Part shown: one piece after another, positions 36,099-45,714 of the stretch
Numbering within the stretch: the first letter of the stretch is position 1
Layout of the letters: the number at the start of each line of letters is the position of its first letter
Origin: Alkaliphilus serpentinus
GTDB taxonomy: Bacteria > Bacillota > Clostridia > Peptostreptococcales > Natronincolaceae
Direction of reading: 5' to 3'
Length of the DNA: 64,000 nucleotides
NCBI RefSeq assembly: GCF_009017255.1
Contig: NZ_WBZB01000004.1
Span: 62,001 to 126,000, forward strand
Made by a program: the position numbers and the translations under genes
The notes under the pieces: generated by a model
Told to the model about the DNA's origin: nothing
The model's input: only the letters and a program-made list of their open reading frames with translations
The model's database searches: none

Positions 36099-37247
36099 TT
36101 ACTTTTTCCTTCTTCTTCCTAGGAAGCTATTAAACTCTTGTTTGAAGCCAGAAACCTTAGATTTCCATTCTTTGCCTCCAGAGCTTAGAAATAAGAAGGC
36201 CAACCCTCCTCCACCTAGGATTAGTAATAGTGCTATGATTCCAGACCCAGAGCCTGCGTTGCTATCTTCTCTTCCTTCAACCTTTTCGGTTCCACCATCC
36301 TTTTTATCCTGTACAACTCCACCAAAGAAGGCAGTAGTTAATACTTCTGAAAGAAATTTTGTAGACTTCTCAGCTCTTTCTCGTTTAAGCTCAAAGGTTC
36401 CCATCTCAAGCAGCATTGCTTGGGGTGTTAAATCTTGATTGTACCCACCCTGTGCATAAAATATATCCTTTATTAAACCTGGATACATTTTATCGGCAAC
36501 AGATTTTATCTTCCATGCATTTTCTTCAGTTGCTTTAAAATTTTGATTCCCTCTTCCAACCACCAGCCGAACCTTAGAGGCTGGTTCACCATTAATATCA
36601 GCTATATAGGCTTCTGCAGGAACTGCATCCCTATGGACATCCAATAGAGTGTCGATTTGGTTATCCCTCATTAACTGTACTGCAGTTCTTCTAGACCTTT
36701 TATAGGCTCCTGCATCATGGGGTAGATGGGATGTATTATCAAAGATGGCCTCTACCCCTGTAGCTTTTAAATGATCCCTTAGCTTTTCTCCTACCTTCAG
36801 AATCCCTCCACCGGATTGATTACTCTCAGTACCATCGGTGGGAACATAGGATTCGGCAGTATGGGTAGCATATATTCCAATTTTCTTACTTCCCTCTTGT
36901 TGGGCTAGCAAAGCCCGTAGGCCACTGGGGGTTTTAAGAATCTCCATAATTGCTGCCAGTGCAGCTTCATCAACCTCTGGAAGTGTCACATCCTCTATAA
37001 ACTCTGCATAGGCTGTTTTCTTATCAGTATTGACCCTTACTACTTTATACATTTTATTATCACCGCTTAGGTACTGATCCCCTTTTGTAACCTCCCTTGC
37101 TGTTGTAAACACCTCTTCACCATTTTTAACATCCAGAATAGTGAAATAGCTTCCATAGTCTTCATACCAATCATCACCGTAGGAGAAGGGGGTTGTGCAC
37201 ATTATTAGTATTAAAGAAAGCAATAAAATTGATAGCTTATTTCTCAT
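36099..37247 (-). CDS. spoIIP: Stage II sporulation protein P (SpoIIP amidase/endopeptidase)
   Basis: Peptidoglycan hydrolase of the engulfment DMP machine (SpoIID-SpoIIM-SpoIIP). 382 aa from ATG 37247 (MRNKLSILLLSLILIM), with GGAGGAG 9 nt upstream; the 52 residues before it lie inside the upstream gene. Signal-like N-terminal helix, then the SpoIIP domain with ATHTAESYVP (about 140), NTSHLPHD, DVHRDAVP (about 218) and LLEMGTFE near 300. A C-terminal TM segment lies at about 345-362. It overlaps the DUF1614 gene by 11 bp. Confidence 0.93.
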   Translation of the reverse strand: MRNKLSILLLSLILIMCTTPFSYGDDWYEDYGSYFTILDVKNGEEVFTTAREVTKGDQYLSGDNKMYKVVRVNTDKKTAYAEFIEDVTLPEVDEAALAAIMEILKTPSGLRALLAQQEGSKKIGIYATHTAESYVPTDGTESNQSGGGILKVGEKLRDHLKATGVEAIFDNTSHLPHDAGAYKRSRRTAVQLMRDNQIDTLLDVHRDAVPAEAYIADINGEPASKVRLVVGRGNQNFKATEENAWKIKSVADKMYPGLIKDIFYAQGGYNQDLTPQAMLLEMGTFELKRERAEKSTKFLSEVLTTAFFGGVVQDKKDGGTEKVEGREDSNAGSGSGIIALLLILGGGGLAFLFLSSGGKEWKSKVSGFKQEFNSFLGRRRKK

Positions 37248-37977
37248 CTCCATCATCTCCTCCAATCCTATCATCATCCTTATTTTGACCTTTATCTTGA
37301 TTTTTTGATTCATCCTGCCCAAGACTACTAGCAAAATGTCCCTTTTCAAAGTGCATCTTCTTTTTAGCAGTGCCTCCCTGAAGCTTTTCTCTGGTTTCAC
37401 CAATAATTTCTGCTATAACCACTGCTAATATACCTGCAATAACCGTAGTATCAACTCCACCGGCTCCACCAAATCGGGTAGGAGATGGAATATTGTTGAT
37501 TATATTTAAAACCAATTGTATTAAATCACTGATAATTACACCAACAATCCCTGCAATAAAGGCGGCACGTCTTGATCTTCCTAAAATATAGGCTGTCAGC
37601 CCCCCAAGGATTGCGTATACATAATTGGGGTCTATTCTTTGAGCCTCTGGATCTGCTGGTAATACAAATCTTTGAACCAAATAGATTACTGTACCTGCCA
37701 CCACTGCTGCTATTACTGCCCTTAGCTTTTCTTTACCGGTTTCAGCCTTAATAAATAGGTAAATTGCTAAGGCCAAGGGAATTACAAAGCCACCGATATT
37801 TATAGAAACCCTCTCAGTTAAATCGATGTTTGGAATAAATATGGTGGATAAAATGATGGCTAGTATAATGATTATGGCGGCTTTGTCATTTAATCTCAGG
37901 CGGTCTAGTACCCTTTCTGCAAGCCCCATAAAAATTAGTACTGTTACACCTATCAATAAAATCATTCCTATAGACAT
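37237..37977 (-). CDS. DUF1614 domain-containing membrane protein
   Basis: 246 aa with six or seven hydrophobic segments up to about residue 195 and a charged, Asp/Lys-rich cytoplasmic tail (KNQDKGQNKDDDR). The conserved GGVDTTVIAGILAVVIAEI block is the DUF1614 signature. Position upstream of spoIIP, overlapping its start, suggests it belongs to the same sporulation-linked operon. Function unknown. Confidence 0.82.
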   Translation of the reverse strand: MSIGMILLIGVTVLIFMGLAERVLDRLRLNDKAAIIIILAIILSTIFIPNIDLTERVSINIGGFVIPLALAIYLFIKAETGKEKLRAVIAAVVAGTVIYLVQRFVLPADPEAQRIDPNYVYAILGGLTAYILGRSRRAAFIAGIVGVIISDLIQLVLNIINNIPSPTRFGGAGGVDTTVIAGILAVVIAEIIGETREKLQGGTAKKKMHFEKGHFASSLGQDESKNQDKGQNKDDDRIGGDDGDEK

Positions 37978-38052
37978 TGATATTCCTCCTTGATAGCTCT
38001 TGATTGTTTTTAGGTTTCCCTGACAATATTGAAAGTATTCTTTTATAGGAAT

Positions 38053-38078
38053 AAAAAGAGCCCATCTATTGATGGGCT
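38053..38078 (-). terminator. Terminator of the phoP-phoR-type operon
   Basis: Eight-bp perfect stem AGCCCATC / GATGGGCT, 4-nt loop, CTTTTTATT tail on the minus strand. Confidence 0.85.
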
Positions 38079-38100
38079 GTTATGCTTTAATGATTAATTT

Positions 38101-39870
38101 CTAATTTGATTTTTCAATTGGAAGGATAATTGTAAACTCTGTTCCCTTCCCTAACTCACTGTTAACCTTAATTTTTCCCTTTAAGGATAATACAATGTGT
38201 TTAACAATTGCCAATCCTAAACCCGTTCCAGCAATTCTTTTGCTTCTGGCTTTATCCACTCGATAAAAACGTTCAAAGAGTCTTGGTATTTCACTCTTGG
38301 CGATTCCAGTACCAGTGTCTTTAATGGATATGATGGTGTTATGATACTTTTTGAAGGCGTTAAGGGTTACCTTGCCACCCACTGGCGTATATTTAATAGA
38401 ATTATCTAGTAAATTAATGAGCATCTGCTTAAACCAATCTCTATTCCCCTTAATTGGTGGTAGATTCGCCTCTATATCACCAGTAAGAGAAATATCTTTA
38501 CTGGTGGCTATTGGTGTTAATATTTCTAGCACCTCTCCAATAACCTCCGATGGATGTATTTCCTGCTTATAGCTTCTAATATTGGTGTTTTCTATTTCTG
38601 ACAAAGTAAGAATATCATCAATCAGCCTTGTTAATCTTCCCGTTTCGATATCAATTATATCTAAGAAGCGCTCCCTTGTGGTTTCATCTTCTATTGCCCC
38701 GGATTTAAGGGTTTCTACAAATCCACTAATGGAGGTTAAGGGGGTCTTAAGCTCATGGGAAACATTGGCAACAAAATCTGATCTCATTTTTTCCAGCTTC
38801 CGTATTTCTGTAACATCTTGAATGAGTGCTACAATACCCATTGTTCTAGTTGGATCATTTTCTAGCCTTATAAGATTTGTATAGATCTTTAAAATCTTTT
38901 CTGTTGGCTCATCAATAGATATTTCTAATTGAGTCTCCCTATGATTTTCAAAAACGTCCTTAATTTTTTCATCCAGTTGATTATTTCTTACAATTTCTAA
39001 AAGATGTTTCCCAGTTGCTTCATCGGCTGAGATCTGGAAAAGCTCCTCAGCTGCAGGATTTAAAAATATAATTTTATGCTTGTTATCTACCGCGATAATG
39101 GGGTTAATAATGCTTGCTAATAGTCCACTGAACTTGGTATTACTTTCTAAAAGCTTATCAATCATTTCCTTCATTTTGTCTGCCATATGATTAAAATTAT
39201 TTGCAAGGATGCCCATTTCGTCATTAGATACTACATAAACCCGCCGATTCAAATCTCCATCAGCGATCTTTTGTGAGATTTCAGTCATTTCATGTATCGG
39301 CTCCATCAGCTTTCTAATAAACCTAGAGGCCAGTAAGAGGGTAGCTAAAAATCCTAAAAGCATGGAAATCCCTACATAATAATAAAGTCTACGATTAAGA
39401 TCCTTAATTTGCTGCAGATTCACCGATAATCGAATAACCTTGATATTGTGAGGCTGAATATCCACAGGGATAGCTATATAAAACATCTCTTCATTTATTG
39501 TAGCGCTATAGCGGGTAGCTCTACCTACCTCCCCTTTATAAGCAGCCTGTATTTCAGGCCTATTATAATGGTTTTTAATTCCATCTAGCCTTGCTAAGGT
39601 ATCTGCTAAAACAACCCCCTTACCATCAATAAGGGTTATTCTTGAGCCTATTTTTTCGCCATAGGTTGTAGCGATTCTCTGATATTCTTCTTTATTTAAA
39701 GGGACTTCTCTTTCATGAATAATCGCTTCAATTAATTTTCCATTTGATATAAGTTTATTTTCTAATTCATCCAAATGACTACTTCTAATCAAACTAAGAT
39801 ATAGAAAGCTGGTCATTAAAATACCTAATAACAAGATTATTGTAAATATAATAAAAATTTTCCTTTGCAT
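38101..39870 (-). CDS. phoR: Sensor histidine kinase, PhoR/PnpS type
   Basis: 589 aa membrane sensor kinase. TM1 (about 5-27), extracytoplasmic sensor (30-155), TM2 (about 160-180), HAMP (about 182-235), PAS (about 245-350), HisKA with phospho-acceptor VSHELKTPLTSISG (about 367) and HATPase (N box DNSIKYTPVGG, G boxes DTGTGI and GTGLGLAI). Architecture matches PhoR/PnpS-WalK kinases; the phosphate signal is inferred from architecture only, since no pst genes are nearby. 15 bp after its response regulator. Confidence 0.88.
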   Translation of the reverse strand: MQRKIFIIFTIILLLGILMTSFLYLSLIRSSHLDELENKLISNGKLIEAIIHEREVPLNKEEYQRIATTYGEKIGSRITLIDGKGVVLADTLARLDGIKNHYNRPEIQAAYKGEVGRATRYSATINEEMFYIAIPVDIQPHNIKVIRLSVNLQQIKDLNRRLYYYVGISMLLGFLATLLLASRFIRKLMEPIHEMTEISQKIADGDLNRRVYVVSNDEMGILANNFNHMADKMKEMIDKLLESNTKFSGLLASIINPIIAVDNKHKIIFLNPAAEELFQISADEATGKHLLEIVRNNQLDEKIKDVFENHRETQLEISIDEPTEKILKIYTNLIRLENDPTRTMGIVALIQDVTEIRKLEKMRSDFVANVSHELKTPLTSISGFVETLKSGAIEDETTRERFLDIIDIETGRLTRLIDDILTLSEIENTNIRSYKQEIHPSEVIGEVLEILTPIATSKDISLTGDIEANLPPIKGNRDWFKQMLINLLDNSIKYTPVGGKVTLNAFKKYHNTIISIKDTGTGIAKSEIPRLFERFYRVDKARSKRIAGTGLGLAIVKHIVLSLKGKIKVNSELGKGTEFTIILPIEKSN

Positions 39871-39885
39871 ATTGCACCCTGCTCC

Positions 39886-40575
39886 CTATTTCATCTTGTA
39901 TCCAATTCCCCTTATGGTGTCAATATATTCTCCAGACTCGTCATCACCAATTTTTTTCCGAAGGTGTCTTATGTGTACATCAACAGTTCTAGTTTCACCA
40001 AAGTAATCGTATCCCCAAACCTCATCAAGTAAAAGGTTTCTAGAAAGAACCTTTCCACGGTTTTCAATTAGAATTTTTAACAGATCAAATTCCTTCAGTG
40101 TCAAGTCTACAGGGGTGCCTGCCACCGTTACTTCATGTTTTTCTGTATCTATGACAATATCCTTTACCTTTAGAATTTTGCCTTTAACCTCTTCCTTAAC
40201 CTCTGTTCGCCGAAAGATTGCCTTAATTCTAGCTAACAATTCCCTTATACTAAAGGGTTTTGTCATATAATCATCTGCACCAAGTTCCAGACCAAGTACT
40301 CGGTCGGTTTCTTCCCCTTTAGCAGTAAGCATGATGATTGGCAGTTTTTCATGACCCGACATTCTTCTTATTCGGTTACATACCTCTAAGCCATCTATCC
40401 CAGGTAGCATTAAATCCAACACCATCAAATCCATTGTATTATCTTCTAGGAATCTAAGGGACTCTTCACCGTTTTCACAGGTGTAAACCTCATAACCGTT
40501 ACTTTCTAAATTAAATTTGATTAACTCTAAAATATGCTCTTCATCATCTACAACAAGAATTCTTCTTTTGTTCAT
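39886..40575 (-). CDS. phoP: Response regulator, PhoB/PhoP (OmpR) family
   Basis: 229 aa. Receiver domain with acidic pair DDEE (10-13), phospho-acceptor Asp in MVLDLMLPG (about 53), Lys in MTKPFS (about 105), and a winged-helix DNA-binding domain (about 130-228) with DVHIRHLRKKIGD and IRGIGYKM. Partner of the adjacent kinase. Confidence 0.92.
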   Translation of the reverse strand: MNKRRILVVDDEEHILELIKFNLESNGYEVYTCENGEESLRFLEDNTMDLMVLDLMLPGIDGLEVCNRIRRMSGHEKLPIIMLTAKGEETDRVLGLELGADDYMTKPFSIRELLARIKAIFRRTEVKEEVKGKILKVKDIVIDTEKHEVTVAGTPVDLTLKEFDLLKILIENRGKVLSRNLLLDEVWGYDYFGETRTVDVHIRHLRKKIGDDESGEYIDTIRGIGYKMK

Positions 40576-40586
40576 GATAACTCCTC

Positions 40587-41393
40587 CTAATATAGCAATT
40601 GTATGACAGCAGCCATTCTCCCAGTTTCCGGCCCCTCCATCCTATGGGAATACAACAAACTCGGGTTGCATCCAGTACATAGGCCACTGATTATAATATT
40701 TCTATCTAATACCCCAATTTCCTTTAGGCTTAACCTGTTGGCTTCCCATAGATTAAGGGTATACTTGCCTCCGCCCTTTGGAATAACAAAGCTTTGACAA
40801 TTTGTAAAGTTTCGGTTAAATTTTTCGATCACTTCTTCTCCCACCTCATAGCAACACTCACCAATGGAAGGGCCTACAACCACGATTATATCCTCTGGTT
40901 TAGTACCATAAATCTCTATCATCTTTTTTATAGTCTTATAACCAATTTTCTTTACGGTGCCTGGCCAGCCTGCATGGGCTAACCCAACAGCCTTTTCTAC
41001 AGGGTCAACAATAAAAAGAGGTACACAGTCTGCATAATAGGTCATTAAAGGGATTCTCACTTCATTGGTTATTAGAGCGTCAATGCCCCTTAAAGGGTTG
41101 TTCATATATCCCCTGCCCTTATCCTTCACAACCATTATCTCGTCACTATGTATCTGATGGGAAATTACTAGGTCTTCAAAATTCATTTTTAAAGCGTCAC
41201 AGAATAGGCGGAGATTCTGAATAACATTCTCTGGTTTATCCCCGGTTTTAAAACCCATATTCATCTGCTGATAGCTTCCGGTACTTACTCCCCCTATTTT
41301 CGTACTAAAGCCATGCTTAATATAAGGAATTTCCCTTAATCTATCAAAGGAAATATATTTAATGTTGTTTTCTTCAAGTACCTTATAGCTCAT
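40587..41393 (-). CDS. pgeF: Peptidoglycan editing factor PgeF (Cu-oxidase_4 / YfiH family)
   Basis: 268 aa, formerly laccase-like or polyphenol oxidase. In E. coli it removes misincorporated L-Ser-containing UDP-MurNAc precursors. Metal/catalytic motifs: HQIHSDEI (about 101), YADCVPLFIVD (about 139), GLAHAGWPGT (about 157) and GPSIGECCYEVG (about 193). Length normal. Frequently upstream of ylmE/sepF in other Firmicutes; here it precedes the phoP gene. Confidence 0.93.
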   Translation of the reverse strand: MSYKVLEENNIKYISFDRLREIPYIKHGFSTKIGGVSTGSYQQMNMGFKTGDKPENVIQNLRLFCDALKMNFEDLVISHQIHSDEIMVVKDKGRGYMNNPLRGIDALITNEVRIPLMTYYADCVPLFIVDPVEKAVGLAHAGWPGTVKKIGYKTIKKMIEIYGTKPEDIIVVVGPSIGECCYEVGEEVIEKFNRNFTNCQSFVIPKGGGKYTLNLWEANRLSLKEIGVLDRNIIISGLCTGCNPSLLYSHRMEGPETGRMAAVIQLLY

Positions 41394-41556
41394 AGTACAC
41401 CATCCTTTAAAATTCTATTCAAATACTCTTACTAAATTTAAGCTTTATATCTATTTTCTTTTAATTTGTGCTAAATCAATTATGATAAATAGCAATATTT
41501 CGAAATTTATAAATTAAACCCATTAAAAACAGAGAACAAGTATGAACCTGTTCCCC

Positions 41557-42018
41557 CTAATCCTTCTTTTCCTTTAACATTTTTCTTAGCTCATCCATAA
41601 AGGTATTAATATCCTTAAACTCACGGTATACTGAAGCAAATCGAACATAAGCTACCTCGTCCAGTTCCTTAAGCCTTTCCATAACCAACTGACCGATATA
41701 ACCTGTGGTAATTTCCAACTCCATAGAGTTGTATAGGTGTTTTTCAATATCATCTGTTATGTATTCAATTTTGCCTAAAGAAACGGGTCGTTTTTCACAA
41801 GCTCGAATGATTCCATTCATAACCTTGTTTCGATTATAGGGTTCCCTTTCACCACTTTTTTTAACTATAATTAAAGGGATTTCTTCAACCTTTTCATAGG
41901 TTGTAAAGCGTTTACTACAGGATATACATTCTCTTCTTCTTCTAATGGCTTGTCCTTCATCAGTAGGTCGAGAGTCAACAACTTTTGAATCCTGGTGAGA
42001 GCAAAATGGACAATTCAT
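41557..42018 (-). CDS. nrdR: Transcriptional repressor NrdR
   Basis: Zinc-ribbon/ATP-cone repressor of ribonucleotide reductase genes. 153 aa: CPFC...CISC zinc ribbon (3-34) with [19 protein letters not shown], then the ATP-cone (about 49-139, [28 protein letters not shown]). Complete. No nrd genes in the window. Confidence 0.97.
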   Translation of the reverse strand: MNCPFCSHQDSKVVDSRPTDEGQAIRRRRECISCSKRFTTYEKVEEIPLIIVKKSGEREPYNRNKVMNGIIRACEKRPVSLGKIEYITDDIEKHLYNSMELEITTGYIGQLVMERLKELDEVAYVRFASVYREFKDINTFMDELRKMLKEKKD

Positions 42019-42102
42019 TTAATCCCTCCATTCTCTGGAAATAGACTTCTTCCTACATTATAATATACCCCTTCGAGGTTGTCTAATTCTTTTTAAGGAC
42101 CA

Positions 42103-42435
42103 TTACTCCTCTCTTCTATCAACCTCACCCTTTCTAATAAATTCTGGTTCTAAAATTTCTTGGTGATTTTCCTCATCCCTTAGTTTCATAGGCTCAAGGC
42201 TATTCCGAATCTCCACCAAAATAACATCCTCTCCAATTTTCTTGATTTGATTCCATGGTATTTCAAAATCATGTTCCTTTCCAAATATGCCCATAAACTT
42301 TCCTAAGGCGGGAATAATGATGGCTGTAATCCTGCCCTTTATAAGATCTACCTCTAGATCTGTAATCACTCCTATTCTTTTTCCATCGGTGACATTGATT
42401 ACTTCCTTTTGTGTAAGCTCTGAAGCCCTTAGCAT
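42103..42435 (-). CDS. ymxH: YlmC/YmxH family sporulation-linked PRC-barrel protein
   Basis: 110 aa with a PRC-barrel fold (about 1-80: LRASELTQKEVINVTDGKRIG, GFKEHDFEIPW-like end) and a charged C-terminal extension (about 85-110) longer than the usual 80-85 residues. Family is common in spore-formers; role unknown. Located between sigG and nrdR as in many Clostridia. Confidence 0.87.
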   Translation of the reverse strand: MLRASELTQKEVINVTDGKRIGVITDLEVDLIKGRITAIIIPALGKFMGIFGKEHDFEIPWNQIKKIGEDVILVEIRNSLEPMKLRDEENHQEILEPEFIRKGEVDRREE

Positions 42436-42753
42436 TTAAAAAACCTCCCAATTTATATCAATATTTTTCCTTGCTTGTCTACTATAATATTTATCTTTGA
42501 GTAAAGAATTTTATGACAAAAAAAAGAATAGAAATTAATCTATTCTTATAAAGAATAAAATTGAGAATTGAGAAAATAGAATGTAGAATTGTTGAAAAAA
42601 TTTCCTTTGGTAAATTCTATGATGATATGATTTGTCCCTCGAAATGAATCAAATAGTCTTTTTTATTGAAGCCATAAGTTGTTTTCTTAATCCTTAATCC
42701 TTAATCCTTAATTCTTAATTCTTAATTCTTAATTCTTAATTCTTAATTGCCTC
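42436..42753. repeat. sigG-ymxH gap: composite heptad repeat
   Basis: No gene seen. Period-7 units AATTGAG/TAGAATG at 42546-42592, a central AT-rich stem (AAATTTCC...GGTAAATT, about 42594-42616) and an opposite-strand heptad array (CTTAATC/CTTAATT)n at 42687-42748 running up to the sigG stop. The two arrays are complementary in type, giving an inverted-repeat-like element of about 200 bp. Confidence 0.65.
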
Positions 42754-43527
42754 CTATATAAACTTCCTCATATGCCTTAAGGCAGTTTTCTCCAATCTTG
42801 AAACTTGAGCTTGAGAAATGCCAATTTCATCAGCTACCTCCATTTGAGTTCTTCCTTCAAAAAATCTTAAGGATAATATTAGCTTTTCGCGATCATTTAA
42901 CCTTCTCATGGCTTCTCCAAGGGCTATGCTATCAATCCATGACTCATCTATGCTTTTTTCATCACTAACTTGATCCATAACAAAAATTGCATCTCCACTA
43001 TCATGGTAAATCGGTTCAAATAGAGAAACAGGATCTTGGATGGCATCAAGGGCAAATACAATGTCTTCCCTTGGAACACTTAATTGCTCAGCTATTTCTG
43101 AGATATTAGGCTCCTTACCATTTTTATTGATTAACTGATCTCTAACCTGTAAAGCCTTATATGCTGTATCCCTTAGGGATCTACTAACCCTTATTGAATT
43201 ATTATCCCTTAAGTAGCGTCTTATCTCTCCTATAATCATTGGTACAGCATAGGTAGAAAATCTTACATTTTGGCTTAAATCAAAATTATCAATGGCCTTT
43301 ATTAGGCCAATACAGCCAACCTGAAACAAATCATCTACATGCTCCCCCCTATTATTAAATCTTTGTATCACACTTAAAACCAGTCGGAGATTCCCTCTTA
43401 TAAATTCCTCCCTAGCACCATGGTCCCCCTGATTAATCCTATCAAACAATTTTCTCATCTGTTGATTTGTTAACACTGGTAATTCTGATGTATTAACTCC
43501 GCAAATTTCAACCTTGTTTATATGCAT
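42754..43527 (-). CDS. sigG: Sporulation sigma factor SigG (late forespore)
   Basis: 257 aa. Regions: N-terminal MHINKVEICGVNTSELPVL (the conserved SigG anti-sigma contact tail), sigma region 2 (DLFQVGCIGLIKAIDNFD, about 86, and FSTYAVPMIIGEIRRYLRD), region 3 and region 4 (MEVADEIGISQAQVSRLEKTALRHMRK). The gene follows sigE after a terminator, the classical spoIIGA-sigE-sigG order. Confidence 0.97.
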   Translation of the reverse strand: MHINKVEICGVNTSELPVLTNQQMRKLFDRINQGDHGAREEFIRGNLRLVLSVIQRFNNRGEHVDDLFQVGCIGLIKAIDNFDLSQNVRFSTYAVPMIIGEIRRYLRDNNSIRVSRSLRDTAYKALQVRDQLINKNGKEPNISEIAEQLSVPREDIVFALDAIQDPVSLFEPIYHDSGDAIFVMDQVSDEKSIDESWIDSIALGEAMRRLNDREKLILSLRFFEGRTQMEVADEIGISQAQVSRLEKTALRHMRKFI

Positions 43528-43621
43528 TGTTCTACTTCCGTCCTTTCAATTGAATTACCCCTTTCTATTAAAATTATTGACCCAAGTTGGAATTTTAATA
43601 CGACTTCTTATGGTTTCAAAT

Positions 43622-43646
43622 AAAAAAACCTCTAACAAATTAGAGG
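43622..43646 (-). terminator. Terminator between sigE and sigG
   Basis: Seven-bp stem CCTCTAA / TTAGAGG with 4-nt loop, TTTTTTT tail on the minus strand, immediately after the sigE stop. It separates early mother-cell sigE from later forespore sigG transcription. Confidence 0.85.
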
Positions 43647-43647
43647 C

Positions 43648-44382
43648 TTAAACCAACCTGTTTATTTCTTTTTTTAATCTTAAGATAATGCGCTTCTCCA
43701 ATCTAGATATATAGGATTGCGAGATTCCTAATATATCAGCAACCTCCTTTTGGGTTTTTTCCTGTCCAGAAAATAATCCAAACCTTAGCTCCATAATTTT
43801 TCTTTCCCGCTTTGATAGCTTGTTAAGTGCAATTTTAAGAAGCTCTTTATCAACCTCTTCTTCTAAAAACCTATAGATGATATCATTTTCCGTTCCTAAT
43901 ATATCTGAAAGAAGTAGCTCATTTCCATCCCAATCAATATTTAGAGGCTCATCAAAGGAAACCTCCATTCTTAATTTATTATTTCTTCTTAAATACATGA
44001 GTATTTCGTTCTCAATACACCTTGAAGCATAGGTTGCAAGCTTAATGTTCTTATCAGGATTAAAGGTGTTCACCGCTTTTATCAAACCTATTGTCCCAAT
44101 GGAAATCAAATCCTCTACACCTACCCCTGTATTTTCAAACTTTCTTGCAATATATACAACAAGCCGAAGATTTCTTTCTATCAGTATTGTTCTGACTGTA
44201 CTTTCATCATCACGGAGCTTAGAAATCAGAAAATTTTCCTCATCATTGGTTAAAGGAGGAGGTAATGCCTCACTACCCCCAATATAAAAAATACTTTCTT
44301 CCGAATCTATATGAAATTTTCTCATGAATTTTATAAAATAATACCAAATTTTAAACTTAAAATTTACGAATTTCTTTTTCAC
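43648..44382 (-). CDS. sigE: Sporulation sigma factor SigE (pro-sigma-E)
   Basis: 244 aa early mother-cell sigma factor. The first about 30 residues form the hydrophobic/basic pro-sequence removed by SpoIIGA ([19 protein letters not shown]). Region 2 has [21 protein letters not shown] and [18 protein letters not shown]; region 4 has [26 protein letters not shown]. Follows spoIIGA by 25 bp. Confidence 0.97.
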   Translation of the reverse strand: MKKKFVNFKFKIWYYFIKFMRKFHIDSEESIFYIGGSEALPPPLTNDEENFLISKLRDDESTVRTILIERNLRLVVYIARKFENTGVGVEDLISIGTIGLIKAVNTFNPDKNIKLATYASRCIENEILMYLRRNNKLRMEVSFDEPLNIDWDGNELLLSDILGTENDIIYRFLEEEVDKELLKIALNKLSKRERKIMELRFGLFSGQEKTQKEVADILGISQSYISRLEKRIILRLKKEINRLV

Positions 44383-44407
44383 TAGGTAAAACCTCCTGTA
44401 GAAATAA

Positions 44408-45298
44408 TTATGCTAAATCAGGATGAAGCAATGCGCTGTAATCTCCTGTTTTCGATAGCCTTTTACAATATACTGCAATGATAATATTTTTTATATTTTT
44501 TACATTGCTATCCTTTTCGATGATGACTGCATCGGGCTTGAAGCCTATTAACATACCATTTTCTGTACCTAAGGCTTCAAAGGGTATGAATCTAAGTCTG
44601 GTAACCCAAGGTGAATCCTGGAGCGAGTTCAATATCTCAGAAAGATTTGGAGCACTATAGTTTGTAAATAGACCTTGAATGTCCTTAGGTAAAATAGAGA
44701 TGATGGCATCATATTCTACCACCATTACGGGATATTTAGTAAGGGGATCTGTAAGGGAGTTTCCGGTATCAACCAAGCCGGTAACCTCTACTACATTTTC
44801 TTTAATAAGTATTTTAACCCTCATTAAAACCTTTTCTTTTCCCAATTGTCTCTGTATATACCCCCAGCAGAAGTTAATTAGAACATAGCCAATTCCACAC
44901 GAAATAATGATATTTTTTACTGAAATACTGGTTATATAAAAAATTCCATTGCTAATAATTCCATTAAAATTGGTAAAATAAAATAAAGCTATACCCGCAC
45001 CACCAAAGATTAATGTTACTAAATAAAAAATACCTAATAATCTAAAAAAGTCTTTAAACCTATAGGGAGTAAAGGCCACAACGATAATCAGCATAGAGCA
45101 AGCCACTTTCATTATTATAGAAAATAAGAAGTAAAGGGATGGAAAAAAAATGATAAATGCATAGAATGCTCCTATGGAGGATGCTACAACTAATTGCAAT
45201 TTTTTATGGTTGGCTTTTCCAAACTTTGCAGTTAGGGACAATATAATATAGTTCATAATAAAGTTTTCAAGAAAGACATACTCTGCGTATAATACCAT
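44408..45298 (-). CDS. spoIIGA: Pro-sigma-E processing aspartic protease SpoIIGA
   Basis: Septal membrane protease that activates SigE. 296 aa from ATG 45298 ([17 protein letters not shown]), preceded by GGGAGGTGAT; the longer frame has no ribosome site. Five hydrophobic segments (about 10-150) and a C-terminal aspartic-protease-like domain with [19 protein letters not shown] (catalytic Asp about 175). Confidence 0.94.
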   Translation of the reverse strand: MVLYAEYVFLENFIMNYIILSLTAKFGKANHKKLQLVVASSIGAFYAFIIFFPSLYFLFSIIMKVACSMLIIVVAFTPYRFKDFFRLLGIFYLVTLIFGGAGIALFYFTNFNGIISNGIFYITSISVKNIIISCGIGYVLINFCWGYIQRQLGKEKVLMRVKILIKENVVEVTGLVDTGNSLTDPLTKYPVMVVEYDAIISILPKDIQGLFTNYSAPNLSEILNSLQDSPWVTRLRFIPFEALGTENGMLIGFKPDAVIIEKDSNVKNIKNIIIAVYCKRLSKTGDYSALLHPDLA

Positions 45299-45371
45299 CC
45301 AATCACCTCCCATAGAAAGGGACATATCCCTTCTACTATAGAAATATTCAATTGTTATAATCTTTATGTCT

Positions 45372-45418
45372 ATTATATAGGAAGGTATTTCAATTTTTTG
45401 TCAATTTGTGAAGTCGAA
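45372..45418 (-). promoter_or_regulatory. Spo0A-type spoIIG promoter
   Basis: TTGACA (45399-45404) and TATAAT (45372-45377) separated by 21 bp, with a TTCGACTT 0A-box-like heptamer (45411-45418) 6 bp upstream of the -35. The Bacillus spoIIG promoter likewise has an over-long spacer and 0A boxes next to the -35. Confidence 0.6.
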
Positions 45419-45447
45419 AATATATTTAATTTCTTTGGCAATAAAAA

Positions 45448-45471
45448 AAAGTGTAGATTACTCTACACTTT
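45448..45471 (-). terminator. Terminator displaced from yibE
   Basis: Ten-bp perfect stem AAAGTGTAGA / TCTACACTTT with 4-nt loop and TTTTTTTT on the minus strand. Half of this hairpin is repeated at the yibE stop codon (45697-45714). Confidence 0.8.
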
Positions 45472-45714
45472 GAGGTTGTTAAAAACCCCTATATTTTAAA
45501 ACAGAGAAATCGGTTCCCGGACAAAGGGCAGGATGAACTCAAAGATGTCAGGTATTTTCAAAACTCACCTTCGGCTCAAACATTGAAAATACTGATCTTC
45601 CATCTTATCGTTCTTTTTTATTAACTCCACATATTTCTCTTTATTTAAAATATAGTTGTTTCCGATTTGAAATTTTACTTTCCAACAGTCTGACTATAGA
45701 TTACTCTACACTTT
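45472..45714. mobile_element. Insertion of about 225 bp flanked by an 18-bp direct repeat
   Basis: TAGATTACTCTACACTTT occurs at 45454-45471 and again at 45697-45714. Between them lies 225 bp without an ORF that contains a 10-bp inverted repeat (GTATTTTCAA / TTGAAAATAC around 45552-45590). Ends are only weakly inverted. It appears to be a small non-autonomous element that duplicated part of the terminator. Confidence 0.6.

Noticed and set aside
42687-42748. CRISPR-like tandem array
   Set aside because: Period is 7 bp with no unique spacers; it is a simple tandem repeat.
43528-43620. Sigma-F/G promoter before sigG
   Set aside because: A GTATT-like -35 is present but no GGNNANANT -10 at the right distance could be found.
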